Shown here: in pieces, positions 26,318 through 36,272 of the stretch | How the letters are laid out: each line of letters opens with the position of its first letter | Numbering within the stretch: position 1 is the stretch's first letter | From: Adhaeretor mobilis | GTDB lineage: Bacteria > Planctomycetota > Planctomycetia > Pirellulales > Lacipirellulaceae | Assembly (NCBI RefSeq): GCF_007741515.1 | Contig: NZ_CP036263.1 | Span: 4,389,178 to 4,453,177 of the forward strand | Length of the DNA stretch: 64,000 nucleotides | Direction of reading: 5' to 3' | Position numbers and translations under genes: made by a program | The notes under the pieces: generated by a model | What the model was told of the DNA's origin: nothing | Database searches by the model: none | What the model saw: only the letters and a program-made list of their open reading frames with translations

Positions 26318-28633
26318 ATGGGCCAACAGCAAAACCTTTTTGACGATCAACAGGCCGAGTGGGAGCTCGATGCCCAGCAGCAGCGTCGCGTCGCGTCGAT
26401 CGTCATTGCTAGCGGGCCCGATGGGGCTTTCGACTACGACACGCCCGAGGGATTCTGCGACGCGGAAAGACCAGACCGGCTACTCGTACCTGGCAAGCGA
26501 GTAAGCGTTCCTTTCGGGCGGGGTAATCGTCTAGCGACCGGTTATTGCGTTGCGGTCGAGACGAAATCAGTTGATCCTAGCCGCCTCAAGCCGTTGGCGC
26601 GTGTCTTGGATGCAGAGAGTCTCCTTTCGCCAGCCATGCTACGACTCACTCGTTGGATGGCGGAATATTACTTGTGTCCTTGGGGGCAAGTGCTTGAGGC
26701 GGTCGTCCCCGCGGGTGTACGCTCGCAAGCAGGTACTCGTCAGGTAAAACTGCTCCACGTGCCGCCGGATGTGAAAGCTAGGCTAGGCGAAATCAAACTG
26801 CGTTCCAAGCAGCAGGCCGCCGCACTCAAGAAGCTCGCCACTAGCGACCGTCCCCTCACTGCCACTGAACTGGCAAAAGAAGCTCGCTGCACCACTGGAC
26901 CAGTGCAGCAACTGCTCAAGCATGGCTTGATCGAAGCAACAGCAGCTCGAGTCGTTAATAATCCACTGGACGAATTAATCCCGGATCGTGAACAGCCACT
27001 GGAGCTGAATTCCGATCAGCAAAAGGCGCTCGACGCCACAGTCGCCGCACTCGATGCGGGCAAAAGCCGCGGCTTGCTACTGCATGGCGTTACGGGCAGC
27101 GGCAAGACGGAAGTCTACCTGCAAGCGATTGAACACGTCGTAAGCTTCGGCCGGCAAGCAATTGTGCTGGTGCCGGAGATCAGCCTCACGCCGCAAACAG
27201 TGCGGCGTTTCCGTGCCCGTTTTGATTCGATCGCCGTCTTGCATAGCCATCTTTCCAACGTCGAACGGCATCTCCACTGGCAAAAGATTGCCCGCGGCGA
27301 AGTTCAGGTGATCGTCGGTGCGCGTAGCGCTGTATTTGCCCCAACACCGCATTTGGGGCTGATCGTGATCGATGAGGAGCACGAAAGCACCTTCAAGCAA
27401 GACAGCGCGCCGCGCTATCAGGCACGTGATGTGGCTTGGCAACGGGCAACCGCCGAGGGGATACCACTGATGCTGGGTAGTGCCACGCCTTCGTTAGAGG
27501 CTTGGCAGCGTGCACAAGATGACCCGCAGTTTGAGTTGCTTTCGCTCCCGAAACGCGTGCTTGATCGACCCATGCCGGATGTACTGAACATCAATCTCCG
27601 GGACCCAGGGCAAGCGAAATTCGGGAAAGGGGGAATTAGTCGGCAACTTCATCAGGCCATGCAAGTTGCCTTGCGCGATCAAGGGCAAATCATTCTGCTG
27701 CTCAACCGACGCGGCTACTCGACACATATTCAATGCCCAGGCTGTGGCTTTGCATTGAAATGCAAAGAATGCGAGATCTCGCTCACCTACCATCGCCAAC
27801 ACAACGCAGCCTTGTGCCACTACTGCGATCACGAAGAACCGCCCCCAAAGGTCTGTCCGGATTGCAGGTCGCCTGCTATTCGCTATAGCGGTCAGGGCAC
27901 CCAAAAGTTGGAAGACGAGATCAGCTCCCGTTTTCCTCAACACACGGTGGTGCGCATGGATACCGACAGCATGCGCAAGCACGGCAGCCACGAGGAAGTG
28001 CTCTCGCGTTTCCGAGCCGGTGAGATTGATATCCTGCTCGGCACGCAAATGATTGCCAAGGGCTTAGACTTCCCCAACGTCACGCTGGTGGGCGTTGTGA
28101 ATGCGGATACGGCTTTGCACTTAACGGACTTCCGTGCCGCGGAGCGCACCTTTCAACTTGTCGCTCAAGTCGCGGGTCGCACAGGGCGAGGTTCCAAAGG
28201 GGGACGCGTCCTCGTGCAAACGCTCCAACCCGAGCATCCAGCCATCGCTGCTGCCGCTCGTCACGACTATCTAGGCTTCGCTGCTGCCGAATTGGCTTCT
28301 CGCGAAATGCTACAATACCCCCCCTTCGGCTCGATGGCGCGGATTGTGGTGCGAGGCCCCGACGAGGAAATTACCCGCGCGACAGCTGAGCAGCTGGCTG
28401 ATCGTGTCAGAAAAGCAGCGAGGGAACTGGAGGGGGCGACTTTAGCAGTACGTGTGCTGGGTCCCTGCCCGGCACCGATCACGAAGCTGCGGAATGAGTT
28501 TCGCTTCCACATGCAATTTCAATCCGCCACGATCGAGCCGATCCAGCTGGCCCTACGTTCAGCCACGAAATCCTTCCGAGCACCGGCAAAAGTCCGCTGG
28601 ATCGTGGATATTGATCCCTGGGATATGCAATGA
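26318..28633 (+). CDS. priA: Primosomal replication-restart helicase PriA
   Basis: 3'-5' DNA helicase that reloads the replisome at stalled forks. The product is 771 aa from the ATG at 26318. A TTG at 26297 in the same frame has a better SD (GAGGT) and cannot be excluded. After the N-terminal 3'-DNA-binding domain come Walker A HGVTGSGKTEVY and the DEEH box. The zinc-binding insertion follows (CPGCG...CKECE...CHYCD...CPDC, eight cysteines), then the helicase C domain with VAQVAGRTGRG. All family landmarks are present. No dnaT or priB is nearby. Confidence 0.95.
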   Translation: MGQQQNLFDDQQAEWELDAQQQRRVASIVIASGPDGAFDYDTPEGFCDAERPDRLLVPGKRVSVPFGRGNRLATGYCVAVETKSVDPSRLKPLARVLDAESLLSPAMLRLTRWMAEYYLCPWGQVLEAVVPAGVRSQAGTRQVKLLHVPPDVKARLGEIKLRSKQQAAALKKLATSDRPLTATELAKEARCTTGPVQQLLKHGLIEATAARVVNNPLDELIPDREQPLELNSDQQKALDATVAALDAGKSRGLLLHGVTGSGKTEVYLQAIEHVVSFGRQAIVLVPEISLTPQTVRRFRARFDSIAVLHSHLSNVERHLHWQKIARGEVQVIVGARSAVFAPTPHLGLIVIDEEHESTFKQDSAPRYQARDVAWQRATAEGIPLMLGSATPSLEAWQRAQDDPQFELLSLPKRVLDRPMPDVLNINLRDPGQAKFGKGGISRQLHQAMQVALRDQGQIILLLNRRGYSTHIQCPGCGFALKCKECEISLTYHRQHNAALCHYCDHEEPPPKVCPDCRSPAIRYSGQGTQKLEDEISSRFPQHTVVRMDTDSMRKHGSHEEVLSRFRAGEIDILLGTQMIAKGLDFPNVTLVGVVNADTALHLTDFRAAERTFQLVAQVAGRTGRGSKGGRVLVQTLQPEHPAIAAAARHDYLGFAAAELASREMLQYPPFGSMARIVVRGPDEEITRATAEQLADRVRKAARELEGATLAVRVLGPCPAPITKLRNEFRFHMQFQSATIEPIQLALRSATKSFRAPAKVRWIVDIDPWDMQ

Positions 28634-28638
28634 AGCTA

Positions 28639-28722
28639 AATAACCAATGGCCAACTCCAAATGACCAATGTGTTCTAGCTATACGCCCGCGATTGGTCAT
28701 TTAGGCTTGGTCCTTGGCTATT
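28639..28722. repeat. Long 31-bp imperfect hairpin after priA
   Basis: The left arm (28639-28669) and right arm (28692-28722) are inverted copies that agree at 25 of 31 positions. The innermost 11 bp, AAATGACCAAT/ATTGGTCATTT, are perfect, around a 22-base loop. The arms carry repeated CCAA units. It lies just after the priA stop and may stabilise or terminate the priA transcript, or be a small repeat element. Confidence 0.6.
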
Positions 28723-28832
28723 CTCCACTCGGTTGCACTTGGACGTGTTCAATGCTGGGCTCTACAATCAGAGAAACACCTCCCCAGGATAATGGCATCG
28801 CACGCGATGCTGGCTAATACGTTTTCATTGCC

Positions 28833-30587
28833 ATGAGCTACCGCACCTTCAAACGAGCCCTGGGCGAGACCAGCCTGGAACGCAAGTGCCGGCTGCTGTT
28901 TGGCACGTGCCTTTCGATTCTCGTCTTCGGCACGTTCTATCTCTATGCCGATAAGACCAGCGAGATTGTGTCTGACTCGAACCGCTTCGTGGGCAAAGTT
29001 CTCGTAGATTCGGTGATTTCCGACTCTCACAAGGATCTCTATGTGACTCCGGGTGGCGTTAAGATCGTTTCGGAACTGGAACAGAAAGCGAACGAGGAGC
29101 TAACCAAGCTACTTCGCAGCCGCAAATTTAACTGGAGCATTCGACACCCAAAGAACCCAAAACATATTGGTGAGTCGGCAGACAATTACGAATTGGATTT
29201 GATGGAACAGTGGCAGCGGGCCAGCAAGGCGCTGACTTCTGACGAAGATGTAGAAGAGGTCTACGCCAAGACCGATTCACAATTCGGTCGCGGAAAGGTC
29301 AGCGAAGACGGCCTCACCTATATCTATTACCAAGCCATTCACGCCGGATCGGGTTGCATTACCTGCCACGCTGCACCATTTGGTGAGGACTTCGTCGACT
29401 GGCCTGACATGAAGGTTGGCGATTTGCTGGCAATTGTTCGTGTGGAAATGGACACCAAGGATGCTCAAGCCAAGCGGGCAGAGAACATCGGTTGGCTGTG
29501 GACACTCGGTGTGGCGACAGTGTTTTTCTCCATGGCCGCACTTTATGTGATTGTGCGCTATGTCATTGTGAAACCGCTGGAGCACTTGCGCGACGTGAGT
29601 AACGCAGTACGCCGTGGCGATGTGGAACAAAGGGCCGATATTCATACCGGCGACGAATTCGAAGAACTCGGAGCCGCGTTCAATCGTATGCTGCGGCAGC
29701 TGCTGCGCCAGCAAGATGAACTCCAGGACATCAACTCCGAACTCGATGGCAAGCTGGACGAATTGGCACAGGCCAATATGCGTTTGCACGAAATGAACCA
29801 ACTCAAGAGCGATTTCCTCGCCACGGTGAGCCACGAACTGCGCACGCCGCTTAACAGCATTATCGGTTTCAGCGATCTATTGCGCACGAACAAGCAGCTC
29901 GAAGAGAAGTACCAACGCTACGCCTCGAACATCCAAACTTCGGGGAAGTCGCTACTAGAAATGATCAACGATATTCTCGACTTGGCAAAAATCGAGAGCG
30001 GGCGTATGGAGCTACGCCTCAGCGACTTGGACATCGGCTCGGTCGTGCTGACCCAATGCGACATGGCTCGCCCCTTGAGCGAGAAGAAACGAATCGACCT
30101 GGACTGCGAAATCGCTCCCGGCTTGCCATCCATGCGGCAAGATCGCGGCAAATTGGAGCAAATCCTCAACAATCTGCTCTCCAACGCCATCAAGTTCACG
30201 CCAGACGGCGGCCGAATTCATGTTTCCGTGCGACAAGATAGCCAAGGCGATCTTCGGCTCACAGTCGTGGATACAGGTATTGGGATCAGCGAATCTGAGC
30301 AGGTGCTCGTGTTCGAGAAATTCCGCCAAGGCACCACTGTGTTGCCCGACGGCAATGCGATGACACGTGAATACTCCGGCACAGGATTGGGGCTTTCGAT
30401 TGTGCGAGAACTTTGCCGACTTCTCGGTGGAGACATTACGCTCGAAAGCGAGCTCGGCAACGGCAGCGAGTTCACTGTGATCCTGCCCTGGAGCATTTCC
30501 GAACACACTCGCATCGAGTCGCCTCTTGCGGCTGAACTGAAACTACTCACCAAGCCAAGATACGAACCGGCGGTTGGCTCGTCGTAG
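28833..30587 (+). CDS. Membrane histidine kinase with heme-binding type (DUF3365-like) sensor domain
   Basis: Hybrid of sensor and histidine kinase, 584 aa. There are two membrane segments (about residues 20-40 and 220-245). The periplasmic region between them resembles DUF3365/Tll0287-type sensors and contains CITCH (residues 175-179), a c-type heme attachment motif. A HAMP domain, a coiled coil, the H-box SHELRTPLNS with phospho-acceptor His334, and a HATPase domain (DTGIGIS, GTGLGLSI) follow. It probably senses redox state or a gas ligand in the periplasm. No response regulator gene is adjacent. Heme attachment is inferred from the motif. Confidence 0.9.
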   Translation: MSYRTFKRALGETSLERKCRLLFGTCLSILVFGTFYLYADKTSEIVSDSNRFVGKVLVDSVISDSHKDLYVTPGGVKIVSELEQKANEELTKLLRSRKFNWSIRHPKNPKHIGESADNYELDLMEQWQRASKALTSDEDVEEVYAKTDSQFGRGKVSEDGLTYIYYQAIHAGSGCITCHAAPFGEDFVDWPDMKVGDLLAIVRVEMDTKDAQAKRAENIGWLWTLGVATVFFSMAALYVIVRYVIVKPLEHLRDVSNAVRRGDVEQRADIHTGDEFEELGAAFNRMLRQLLRQQDELQDINSELDGKLDELAQANMRLHEMNQLKSDFLATVSHELRTPLNSIIGFSDLLRTNKQLEEKYQRYASNIQTSGKSLLEMINDILDLAKIESGRMELRLSDLDIGSVVLTQCDMARPLSEKKRIDLDCEIAPGLPSMRQDRGKLEQILNNLLSNAIKFTPDGGRIHVSVRQDSQGDLRLTVVDTGIGISESEQVLVFEKFRQGTTVLPDGNAMTREYSGTGLGLSIVRELCRLLGGDITLESELGNGSEFTVILPWSISEHTRIESPLAAELKLLTKPRYEPAVGSS

Positions 30588-30653
30588 GCAGATCGCTATC
30601 TTAGACGTCTTTTGAGCAAACAACACCTAATCCCTAACTCCCTAATCACCTAA

Positions 30654-31109
30654 ATGCCTGACATTGAAGTTCTTCTTTACACCGACGGCGGTTGCAGCGG
30701 CAACCCGGGCCCTGGCGGTTGGGCTTATCTGATGCGCCACCCGGAAAGCGGTAAGCAGTTGGAGGGCTCAGGCGGTGAACCGGAAACCACCAACAACCGC
30801 ATGGAGCTCTCGGCCGTGATTGAGGGATTGAGAATCTTGAAGCGCCCCTCAAATGTCGAGCTATTTACCGATAGCGTTTACGTTGGCAAAGGCATGAGCG
30901 AGTGGATGCCCAAGTGGAAAAAGAATAACTGGCAGCGTAAAGAAGGCAAAAGGCTTGTTCCGGTCAAAAACGAAGACCTCTGGAAGCAGCTCGACGCACT
31001 GCTGGTTACGCACACCGTGAAATACACCCGAGTCGCCGGGCACAGCGGGCACGCGGAAAACGATCGTGTCGATGAATTGGCAGTAGCGGCTTATCAGAAG
31101 TATTTGTAA
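30654..31109 (+). CDS. rnhA: Ribonuclease HI
   Basis: Cleaves RNA in RNA-DNA hybrids. The 151-aa product matches the standard length. The four catalytic acidic residues sit in YTDGGCSGNPGPGGW, NNRMELSAVIEGL, ELFTDSVYVGKG and NDRVDELA, and the histidine is in VAGHSGHAEN. The basic helix is represented by the lysine-rich WMPKWKKNNWQRKEGKR. The ATG is preceded by CCTAA-like repeated motifs but no clear SD. It is followed 69 bp later by recG on the same strand, which fits a replication/repair cluster with priA upstream. Confidence 0.96.
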   Translation: MPDIEVLLYTDGGCSGNPGPGGWAYLMRHPESGKQLEGSGGEPETTNNRMELSAVIEGLRILKRPSNVELFTDSVYVGKGMSEWMPKWKKNNWQRKEGKRLVPVKNEDLWKQLDALLVTHTVKYTRVAGHSGHAENDRVDELAVAAYQKYL

Positions 31110-31178
31110 GCCTAGCGAAAACTGTGGCTCTAAAATCTAAACGGTCCAAGATGGCAGTGCCTCCGCTACAATGTGGCT

Positions 31179-33296
31179 ATGCCACCCGACGAAGCCAATC
31201 CTGCAGACGACGCCAAGCGTAAACTCAACACGCCCGTGGAGTTTGTGCGTGGTGTGGGCCCCGAACGGGCCAAGCTGCTTGTTCGGCTCGGGTTGCCCAC
31301 GGCAGCGAGCCTGCTGTTTCACTTTCCGCATCGCTATGAAGACTTGACCAACGAATGCTTGATTGAGAACCTGCAAGAGGATGAGCTCCAAAGCGTACGA
31401 GGTACGATTGCCGAGGCACGCACCAGTTCTAGCGGGTTCGGCAAAAGTCGATTTGCTGTCCTGCTGACCGATGGTCAGGGCGGCTCCTTGCGGGCTACTT
31501 GGTTCAACCAGCCGTTCATGGCAAAGCGGCTTACTCAAGGCCAGCATGTGGTGCTTACCGCCAAGCCGCGAATGAAGGGGCTCATCTGGCAGATGTCGCA
31601 CCCTCAGGTGACGTACTTGGAGGAAGAAGAAGCGGCACTCGAGACCCCCATGCTGCCTGTTTACTCGACGACCGAGGGGCTGTCGCAGTATTACCTTCGC
31701 AAGATCATTCAAGAAGCAGTCGAAGACTATGCGGAATTGCTGCCGGAAGTTTTCCCCGCGTCGCTGCTCACACAGTACGATCTCATGCCCTTAGTCGACG
31801 CAGTTAGGGCGATTCATCACCCTGAGAATCAAGAGCAAGCCGAGCGTGCGCAACGACGTTTCGTTTTCCAAGAGTTATTCGTGCTGCAATTGGCCCTGTC
31901 GGTACGTCGGCGGGAGCAGCATGACCTTGACGCGGTTCCGTTGCCGACGACTACGCAAATCGATGCGCGAATTCGAAGGCTGTTACCGTTCGAGCTCACG
32001 GAAAGCCAGGACAAGGCAATCGCAGAGGTCACGGCCGACTTGGCACTCGACCGACCGATGAATCGCCTCCTGCAAGGCGAAGTCGGTAGTGGCAAGACGA
32101 TGGTCGCCCTCTACGCGATGCTTGTCTGTTTGGCCCACGGTCAGCAGGCAGCGTTAATGGCCCCCACAGAGATACTCGCTCGGCAACATATCGCTACGTT
32201 GAGCAAATTGCTCGACGCTAGCCGCGTGCGTTACGAATTGCTTTCGGGAAGCCTCAGCAAGAAGGAACGCAGCGAGCTGCTAGGTCGTATTCTTTCTGGC
32301 GAAGTGGATGTCGTCATCGGTACGCAGGCGATCATTCAAGAGGGCGTGCGATTTAAGAACCTCGGACTGGTTGTCGTCGACGAGCAGCACAAATTTGGTG
32401 TGAAGCAGCGAGCCGCGTTGCGTCAGGATGATCAATCGCCGCATTACTTGGTCATGACCGCGACTCCCATTCCGCGAACTGTCACCATGACGATGTTCGG
32501 CGATCTAGATATCTCCACGCTGCGAGAGCTGCCCGCTGGCCGTCAGCCTGTGAGCACCTACCTTGTCGAGGAGGGCATGGAAGAACGCTGGTGGGGATTT
32601 GTGCGTGATCGATTGCGTGAAGGCCGCCAAGCGTTCGTCGTAGCTCCGCTAGTAGAAGAATCGGAAACGATCGACGCGCCTAGTGTGGCGCAAGCGTTCG
32701 AGCAGTTGACCAATGGCGAACTCGAAGCCTTCCGCGTAGGGCTGCTGCATGGCCGCATGCCTGCCGATGAGAAGCAAGCGATCATGGATGAATTCAACTC
32801 GGGCAAGACCCAAGTGCTCGTCAGTACGACGGTCGTAGAAGTTGGCGTCGATGTGCCCAACGCCACCATCATGACCATAGCCGGGGCAGAGCGTTTCGGC
32901 CTGGCTCAACTCCACCAACTGCGTGGGCGCATCGGTCGGGGCACGCACCCGGGATTTTGTGGTTTGCTCATGGCGGGAATTTCTGAAGCCGATTCGACGG
33001 ATAAACGGCGCGAGCGGCTGGAAAAGTTCAAAGAATCGACCGACGGATTTGAACTGGCTGAGGTCGATTTCCAAATTCGCGGTCCAGGTGACCTGTTTGG
33101 CACTCGCCAGCACGGCCTGCCTCCATTGCGCATCGCCGACCTGAATCGCGATCGAGAAACTCTTCAAGAAGCCCGCCGCGAGGCACAGCTGTTGGAGGCG
33201 TCCGACCCGGCGTTGCAGCATGCGAATCACGCCGGGCTGCGCGAACAAATGTTGCGACGATATGGAGAAGCGCTGAATTTAGGCGACGTGGGATAG
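31179..33296 (+). CDS. recG: ATP-dependent DNA helicase RecG
   Basis: Branch-migrating helicase that remodels stalled forks and Holliday junctions. It is 705 aa from the ATG at 31179; a GTG two codons upstream is also possible. The N-terminal wedge/OB domain includes GVGPERAKLLVRLGL. The helicase core has Walker A GEVGSGKTMVAL, the DEQH box, TATPIPRT and the motif VI region QLRGRIGRG. The C-terminal TRG motif region is FGTRQHGLPPLRIADL. The length is typical. It ends 17 bp from the convergent ECF sigma gene, with no room for a classical terminator. Confidence 0.95.
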   Translation: MPPDEANPADDAKRKLNTPVEFVRGVGPERAKLLVRLGLPTAASLLFHFPHRYEDLTNECLIENLQEDELQSVRGTIAEARTSSSGFGKSRFAVLLTDGQGGSLRATWFNQPFMAKRLTQGQHVVLTAKPRMKGLIWQMSHPQVTYLEEEEAALETPMLPVYSTTEGLSQYYLRKIIQEAVEDYAELLPEVFPASLLTQYDLMPLVDAVRAIHHPENQEQAERAQRRFVFQELFVLQLALSVRRREQHDLDAVPLPTTTQIDARIRRLLPFELTESQDKAIAEVTADLALDRPMNRLLQGEVGSGKTMVALYAMLVCLAHGQQAALMAPTEILARQHIATLSKLLDASRVRYELLSGSLSKKERSELLGRILSGEVDVVIGTQAIIQEGVRFKNLGLVVVDEQHKFGVKQRAALRQDDQSPHYLVMTATPIPRTVTMTMFGDLDISTLRELPAGRQPVSTYLVEEGMEERWWGFVRDRLREGRQAFVVAPLVEESETIDAPSVAQAFEQLTNGELEAFRVGLLHGRMPADEKQAIMDEFNSGKTQVLVSTTVVEVGVDVPNATIMTIAGAERFGLAQLHQLRGRIGRGTHPGFCGLLMAGISEADSTDKRRERLEKFKESTDGFELAEVDFQIRGPGDLFGTRQHGLPPLRIADLNRDRETLQEARREAQLLEASDPALQHANHAGLREQMLRRYGEALNLGDVG

Positions 33297-33313
33297 ATTA
33301 GTCGGCCGTTAAA

Positions 33314-33919
33314 TCAATCCACCAGCATGTCTTGCAACTTCGCCAACGAACGAGACAGCATCACCCGCATCGCACCGTCGGACTTGCCCATTTTGGCGGC
33401 AATCTCTTTCGAGGGCAGCCCGACCAAATAGCGCAGTCGGAGGGCTTCGCGCTGTTCTTCCGGCAGCGTATCAAGCGCTGCCAGCATACGTAGTTGCCGC
33501 TGATCTCGGGAGAAAGCTTCGCTGGGCGTTGTCATGCTCGCGATCAACAGATTGGCAATGCCACCTCCCCCTTGGCTCCCCTCGGGAAGGACCGCCTCAC
33601 GCGAGGCGTCACGCTTTTGACTGGCGAAGTGACGGCGGTGAGCGTCGATTATCTTGCGTTCGCAAATCTGAAACACCCAATTGATCGGATCGCGCTCAGA
33701 GAGGTCGATCTTGTCGAGCGACTTCACGGCTTCAAGGCTCGCATCCTGCAAAATGTCTTCCGGTTCGATTTTTTTGCGTAGGGGGCCACCGATGCGACTT
33801 TGAATAAATGCGAGCAGCTGGGCGCGTTTTCGTTCGACATATTCAGCCATCGCGGCGGAGTCGCCCAATCGAATTTGTTCGATCAGTGCGGTATGATCAT
33901 TCTCAGTGGGAACTGACAC
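33314..33919 (-). CDS. ECF-type RNA polymerase sigma factor (second copy)
   Basis: Sigma-70 family factor of 201 aa. Region 2 is recognisable in KIEPEDILQDASLEAVKSL and NWVFQICERKIIDAHRRH. Region 4 appears in GLPSKEIAAKMGKSDGAMRVMLSRSLAKLQDML. The start is GTG at 33919, preceded by GGGGAA. It resembles the sigma factor at 20.5 kb in class but is clearly distinct in sequence. It is divergent from a membrane kinase gene, with only 28 bp between the two start codons. The promoters therefore must overlap the neighbouring coding regions, which suggests linked control. Confidence 0.92.
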   Translation of the reverse strand: MSVPTENDHTALIEQIRLGDSAAMAEYVERKRAQLLAFIQSRIGGPLRKKIEPEDILQDASLEAVKSLDKIDLSERDPINWVFQICERKIIDAHRRHFASQKRDASREAVLPEGSQGGGGIANLLIASMTTPSEAFSRDQRQLRMLAALDTLPEEQREALRLRYLVGLPSKEIAAKMGKSDGAMRVMLSRSLAKLQDMLVD

Positions 33920-33947
33920 TGGATTCCCCGCTTACAACGTGAATTAA

Positions 33948-36272
33948 ATGACTAACGTTCCTCATTCTACCCGCGATTCGCAGTCTTCACAGAGCTTGCC
34001 TGTGGAGAACGAAGATGCGCTATGGGACCTCATAGCTAAGCGTATCGACGAGCTATCCGGTGCTTGGGAAGCTCTAGCCGATAAATCAGGAGAGTTGCCG
34101 GATATTCAACGGTTTTTGAAGGGAGTCGATGGCGGTGGCCTCCCCAACGGCGCTCGATTGCTGATCGGAGAGCTCGTAAAGACCGACCTCGAGCAACGCT
34201 GGCAACGGAATATCCAGCCGCAGCTACTTGAGGACTACGTGCGAGACCACACCCAACTAGGAGAACTCGAGCAACTCCCCACAGACTTGATCTACGAAGA
34301 ATTTCAAGCTCGCATTCAGGCAGGGCACGCGGTGTACGAGGAAGAAATTCGAAAGCGATTCCCTAAGAAAGCGGACGCTTTGTGCGATTTACTGGGCGGC
34401 ATGGCGATTTCCGGATCGCCAACTTGCACTTACTTCGCAGGTACTCGTATTGCGACCGACCATTCAGAATCACAAGCCCCTTCCAGCATTGAGCAGAAGA
34501 TTGCGGACTTGCAGCCGGGTGATCAGATTGACGACTTTCAACTCGTCGCCACACTCGGTAGTGGGGCCTTCGCGCGCGTGTTTCTTGCGAGGCAGCTCTC
34601 CATGGAACGGCTTGTTGCGCTAAAAATCTCCGCCACTTCGGGACGCGAGCCACAAACGCTAGCACAGTTAGATCATCCGAACATCATTCGCGTGTTTGAT
34701 CAGCGCGAATGCAAGTCTCCTCCCGCCCTGTTGCTTTATATGGAAGTCGCTCAAGGAGGTTCTTTGCATGACCTGATGCAGCGACTCGCTCGAGCGCGCC
34801 AAGCTGAAGGAGGAGTCGCTTCCGCAGGGGAAGCTCTGCTGGAATCGATTGACGCAAGTCTAGCAAGAGTTGGCATCACCCCGCCAGCAGATTCCTCAAG
34901 GCGAGAAGAACTAGTAACTGCTCCTTGGGTAGAAGTGGCTTGCCAACTGGGAGCGGAGATTGCCGAAGGGCTGGCGTACGCGCATGACAGGGGTGTGCTG
35001 CATCGCGATATCAAACCCGCCAATGTGCTACTCACCGCCGAGGCGACTCCCAAGCTGGCGGACTTCAACGTTAGTTACAACGGCGGGCATGCGGAGGAGG
35101 ACCCCAAAGATGCTTTCGGCGGCTCGCTGGCCTATATGTCACCCGAGCAGCTGGAAGCATGCCACCCGCTACTAGGTGGTTCGCCCCAAATGGTGCGTGA
35201 GACAAGCGACATCTTTGCCTTCGGAGTGATGATGTGGGAGATGCTTACAGGCAAACGGCCCTTTCGCGATGAGTTGTCTTCTATCCTGGGTGGGCAATTG
35301 GCACGCTTGCAGCGTATGATCGAACTGCGTCGTAAAGGCGACTTCGCCGATACGGCCAAGAGCCTGCCCGACGACTGCCCACCCCCATTGCGAAGAACAC
35401 TCGCACGCTGCTTGCAACCCGCTCCTGAGAATCGTTTCCAATCGGCACACCAACTGGCCAAATCCCTGCGATTGTGTCTGCACGAGCGTGCCTGGAAACT
35501 ACTCGAACCGCCCGAATCGACATTTGGAAGAATCGTATTGCGCTGGCCGGTTCTCTTCGTAATCTTGGCCGCGTTGCTGCCGAATCTTCTCACAGGTGCT
35601 TATAACTACTTCTACAATAAGCACCGCATGAGCGATCAGTGGCCAGAGCTTTACCAGAGATTTGACAGGGTACAACTGGTGATCAACGCAGTCGCGTTTC
35701 CCCTTGGCGTTGTGATTGTTTGGTGGGTGATGGTAAAGACGATGCAATTCATCAAGGATGCAAGCCCGGCAAGTGCCAACCAGGGCGTCAAGAGTGTGCT
35801 CCTGTTTGGCCACTTTGCATCACTTCTGATTGTCACGCTTTGGACAATCTCCGGCGCAGCCTTTCCTATCGCGATTGCCTGGGGAAATCCAACCGGCCAA
35901 GCGATAGGGTTCTATCTGCACTTCTTCATTTCTTTAGCGGTATGCGGGTTAGCGGCTACCGCTTATCCATTCTTTTTCATAACTACGCTCGCAACTCAAT
36001 TTCTCGTGCCAGCGTTGGTGCGCAACGATACCGCAGGCGGCCCCCAGCGGAAAGACTTAAGACAATTGGCCAAACTGAGCCGTATCTATTTGGCGCTTGC
36101 TAGTCTGGTTCCGATGCTCGCCGTCCTGCTGGCAGTATCTGCCGGTAGTCAACAAAGATGGGCACTGATCGTGGCCAGTAGCGTGGGCGTGTTTGGGCTC
36201 GGCGCGATGTTCCTACTCGAAAGGCAGATCAGGCTTAATATCGAAGCCTTGGAAAAGATTGCGATCGACTAG
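33948..36272 (+). CDS. Six-TM Ser/Thr protein kinase with altered DFG motif
   Basis: Protein kinase of 774 aa. Residues 20-190 form the helical leader common in planctomycete kinases linked to ECF sigma factors (ELVKTDLEQRW...YEEEIRKRFP). The kinase domain starts near residue 194 with GSGAFARVFLA, lysine in VALKISA, HRDIKPANVLL and, unusually, DFN in place of DFG (KLADFNVSY). The SPEQLEA element is present. About six hydrophobic segments fill residues 525-770, so the kinase is anchored by a C-terminal membrane domain. The metal-binding aspartate is kept, so activity is possible. It diverges from the ECF sigma gene 28 bp away. Confidence 0.92.
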   Translation: MTNVPHSTRDSQSSQSLPVENEDALWDLIAKRIDELSGAWEALADKSGELPDIQRFLKGVDGGGLPNGARLLIGELVKTDLEQRWQRNIQPQLLEDYVRDHTQLGELEQLPTDLIYEEFQARIQAGHAVYEEEIRKRFPKKADALCDLLGGMAISGSPTCTYFAGTRIATDHSESQAPSSIEQKIADLQPGDQIDDFQLVATLGSGAFARVFLARQLSMERLVALKISATSGREPQTLAQLDHPNIIRVFDQRECKSPPALLLYMEVAQGGSLHDLMQRLARARQAEGGVASAGEALLESIDASLARVGITPPADSSRREELVTAPWVEVACQLGAEIAEGLAYAHDRGVLHRDIKPANVLLTAEATPKLADFNVSYNGGHAEEDPKDAFGGSLAYMSPEQLEACHPLLGGSPQMVRETSDIFAFGVMMWEMLTGKRPFRDELSSILGGQLARLQRMIELRRKGDFADTAKSLPDDCPPPLRRTLARCLQPAPENRFQSAHQLAKSLRLCLHERAWKLLEPPESTFGRIVLRWPVLFVILAALLPNLLTGAYNYFYNKHRMSDQWPELYQRFDRVQLVINAVAFPLGVVIVWWVMVKTMQFIKDASPASANQGVKSVLLFGHFASLLIVTLWTISGAAFPIAIAWGNPTGQAIGFYLHFFISLAVCGLAATAYPFFFITTLATQFLVPALVRNDTAGGPQRKDLRQLAKLSRIYLALASLVPMLAVLLAVSAGSQQRWALIVASSVGVFGLGAMFLLERQIRLNIEALEKIAID

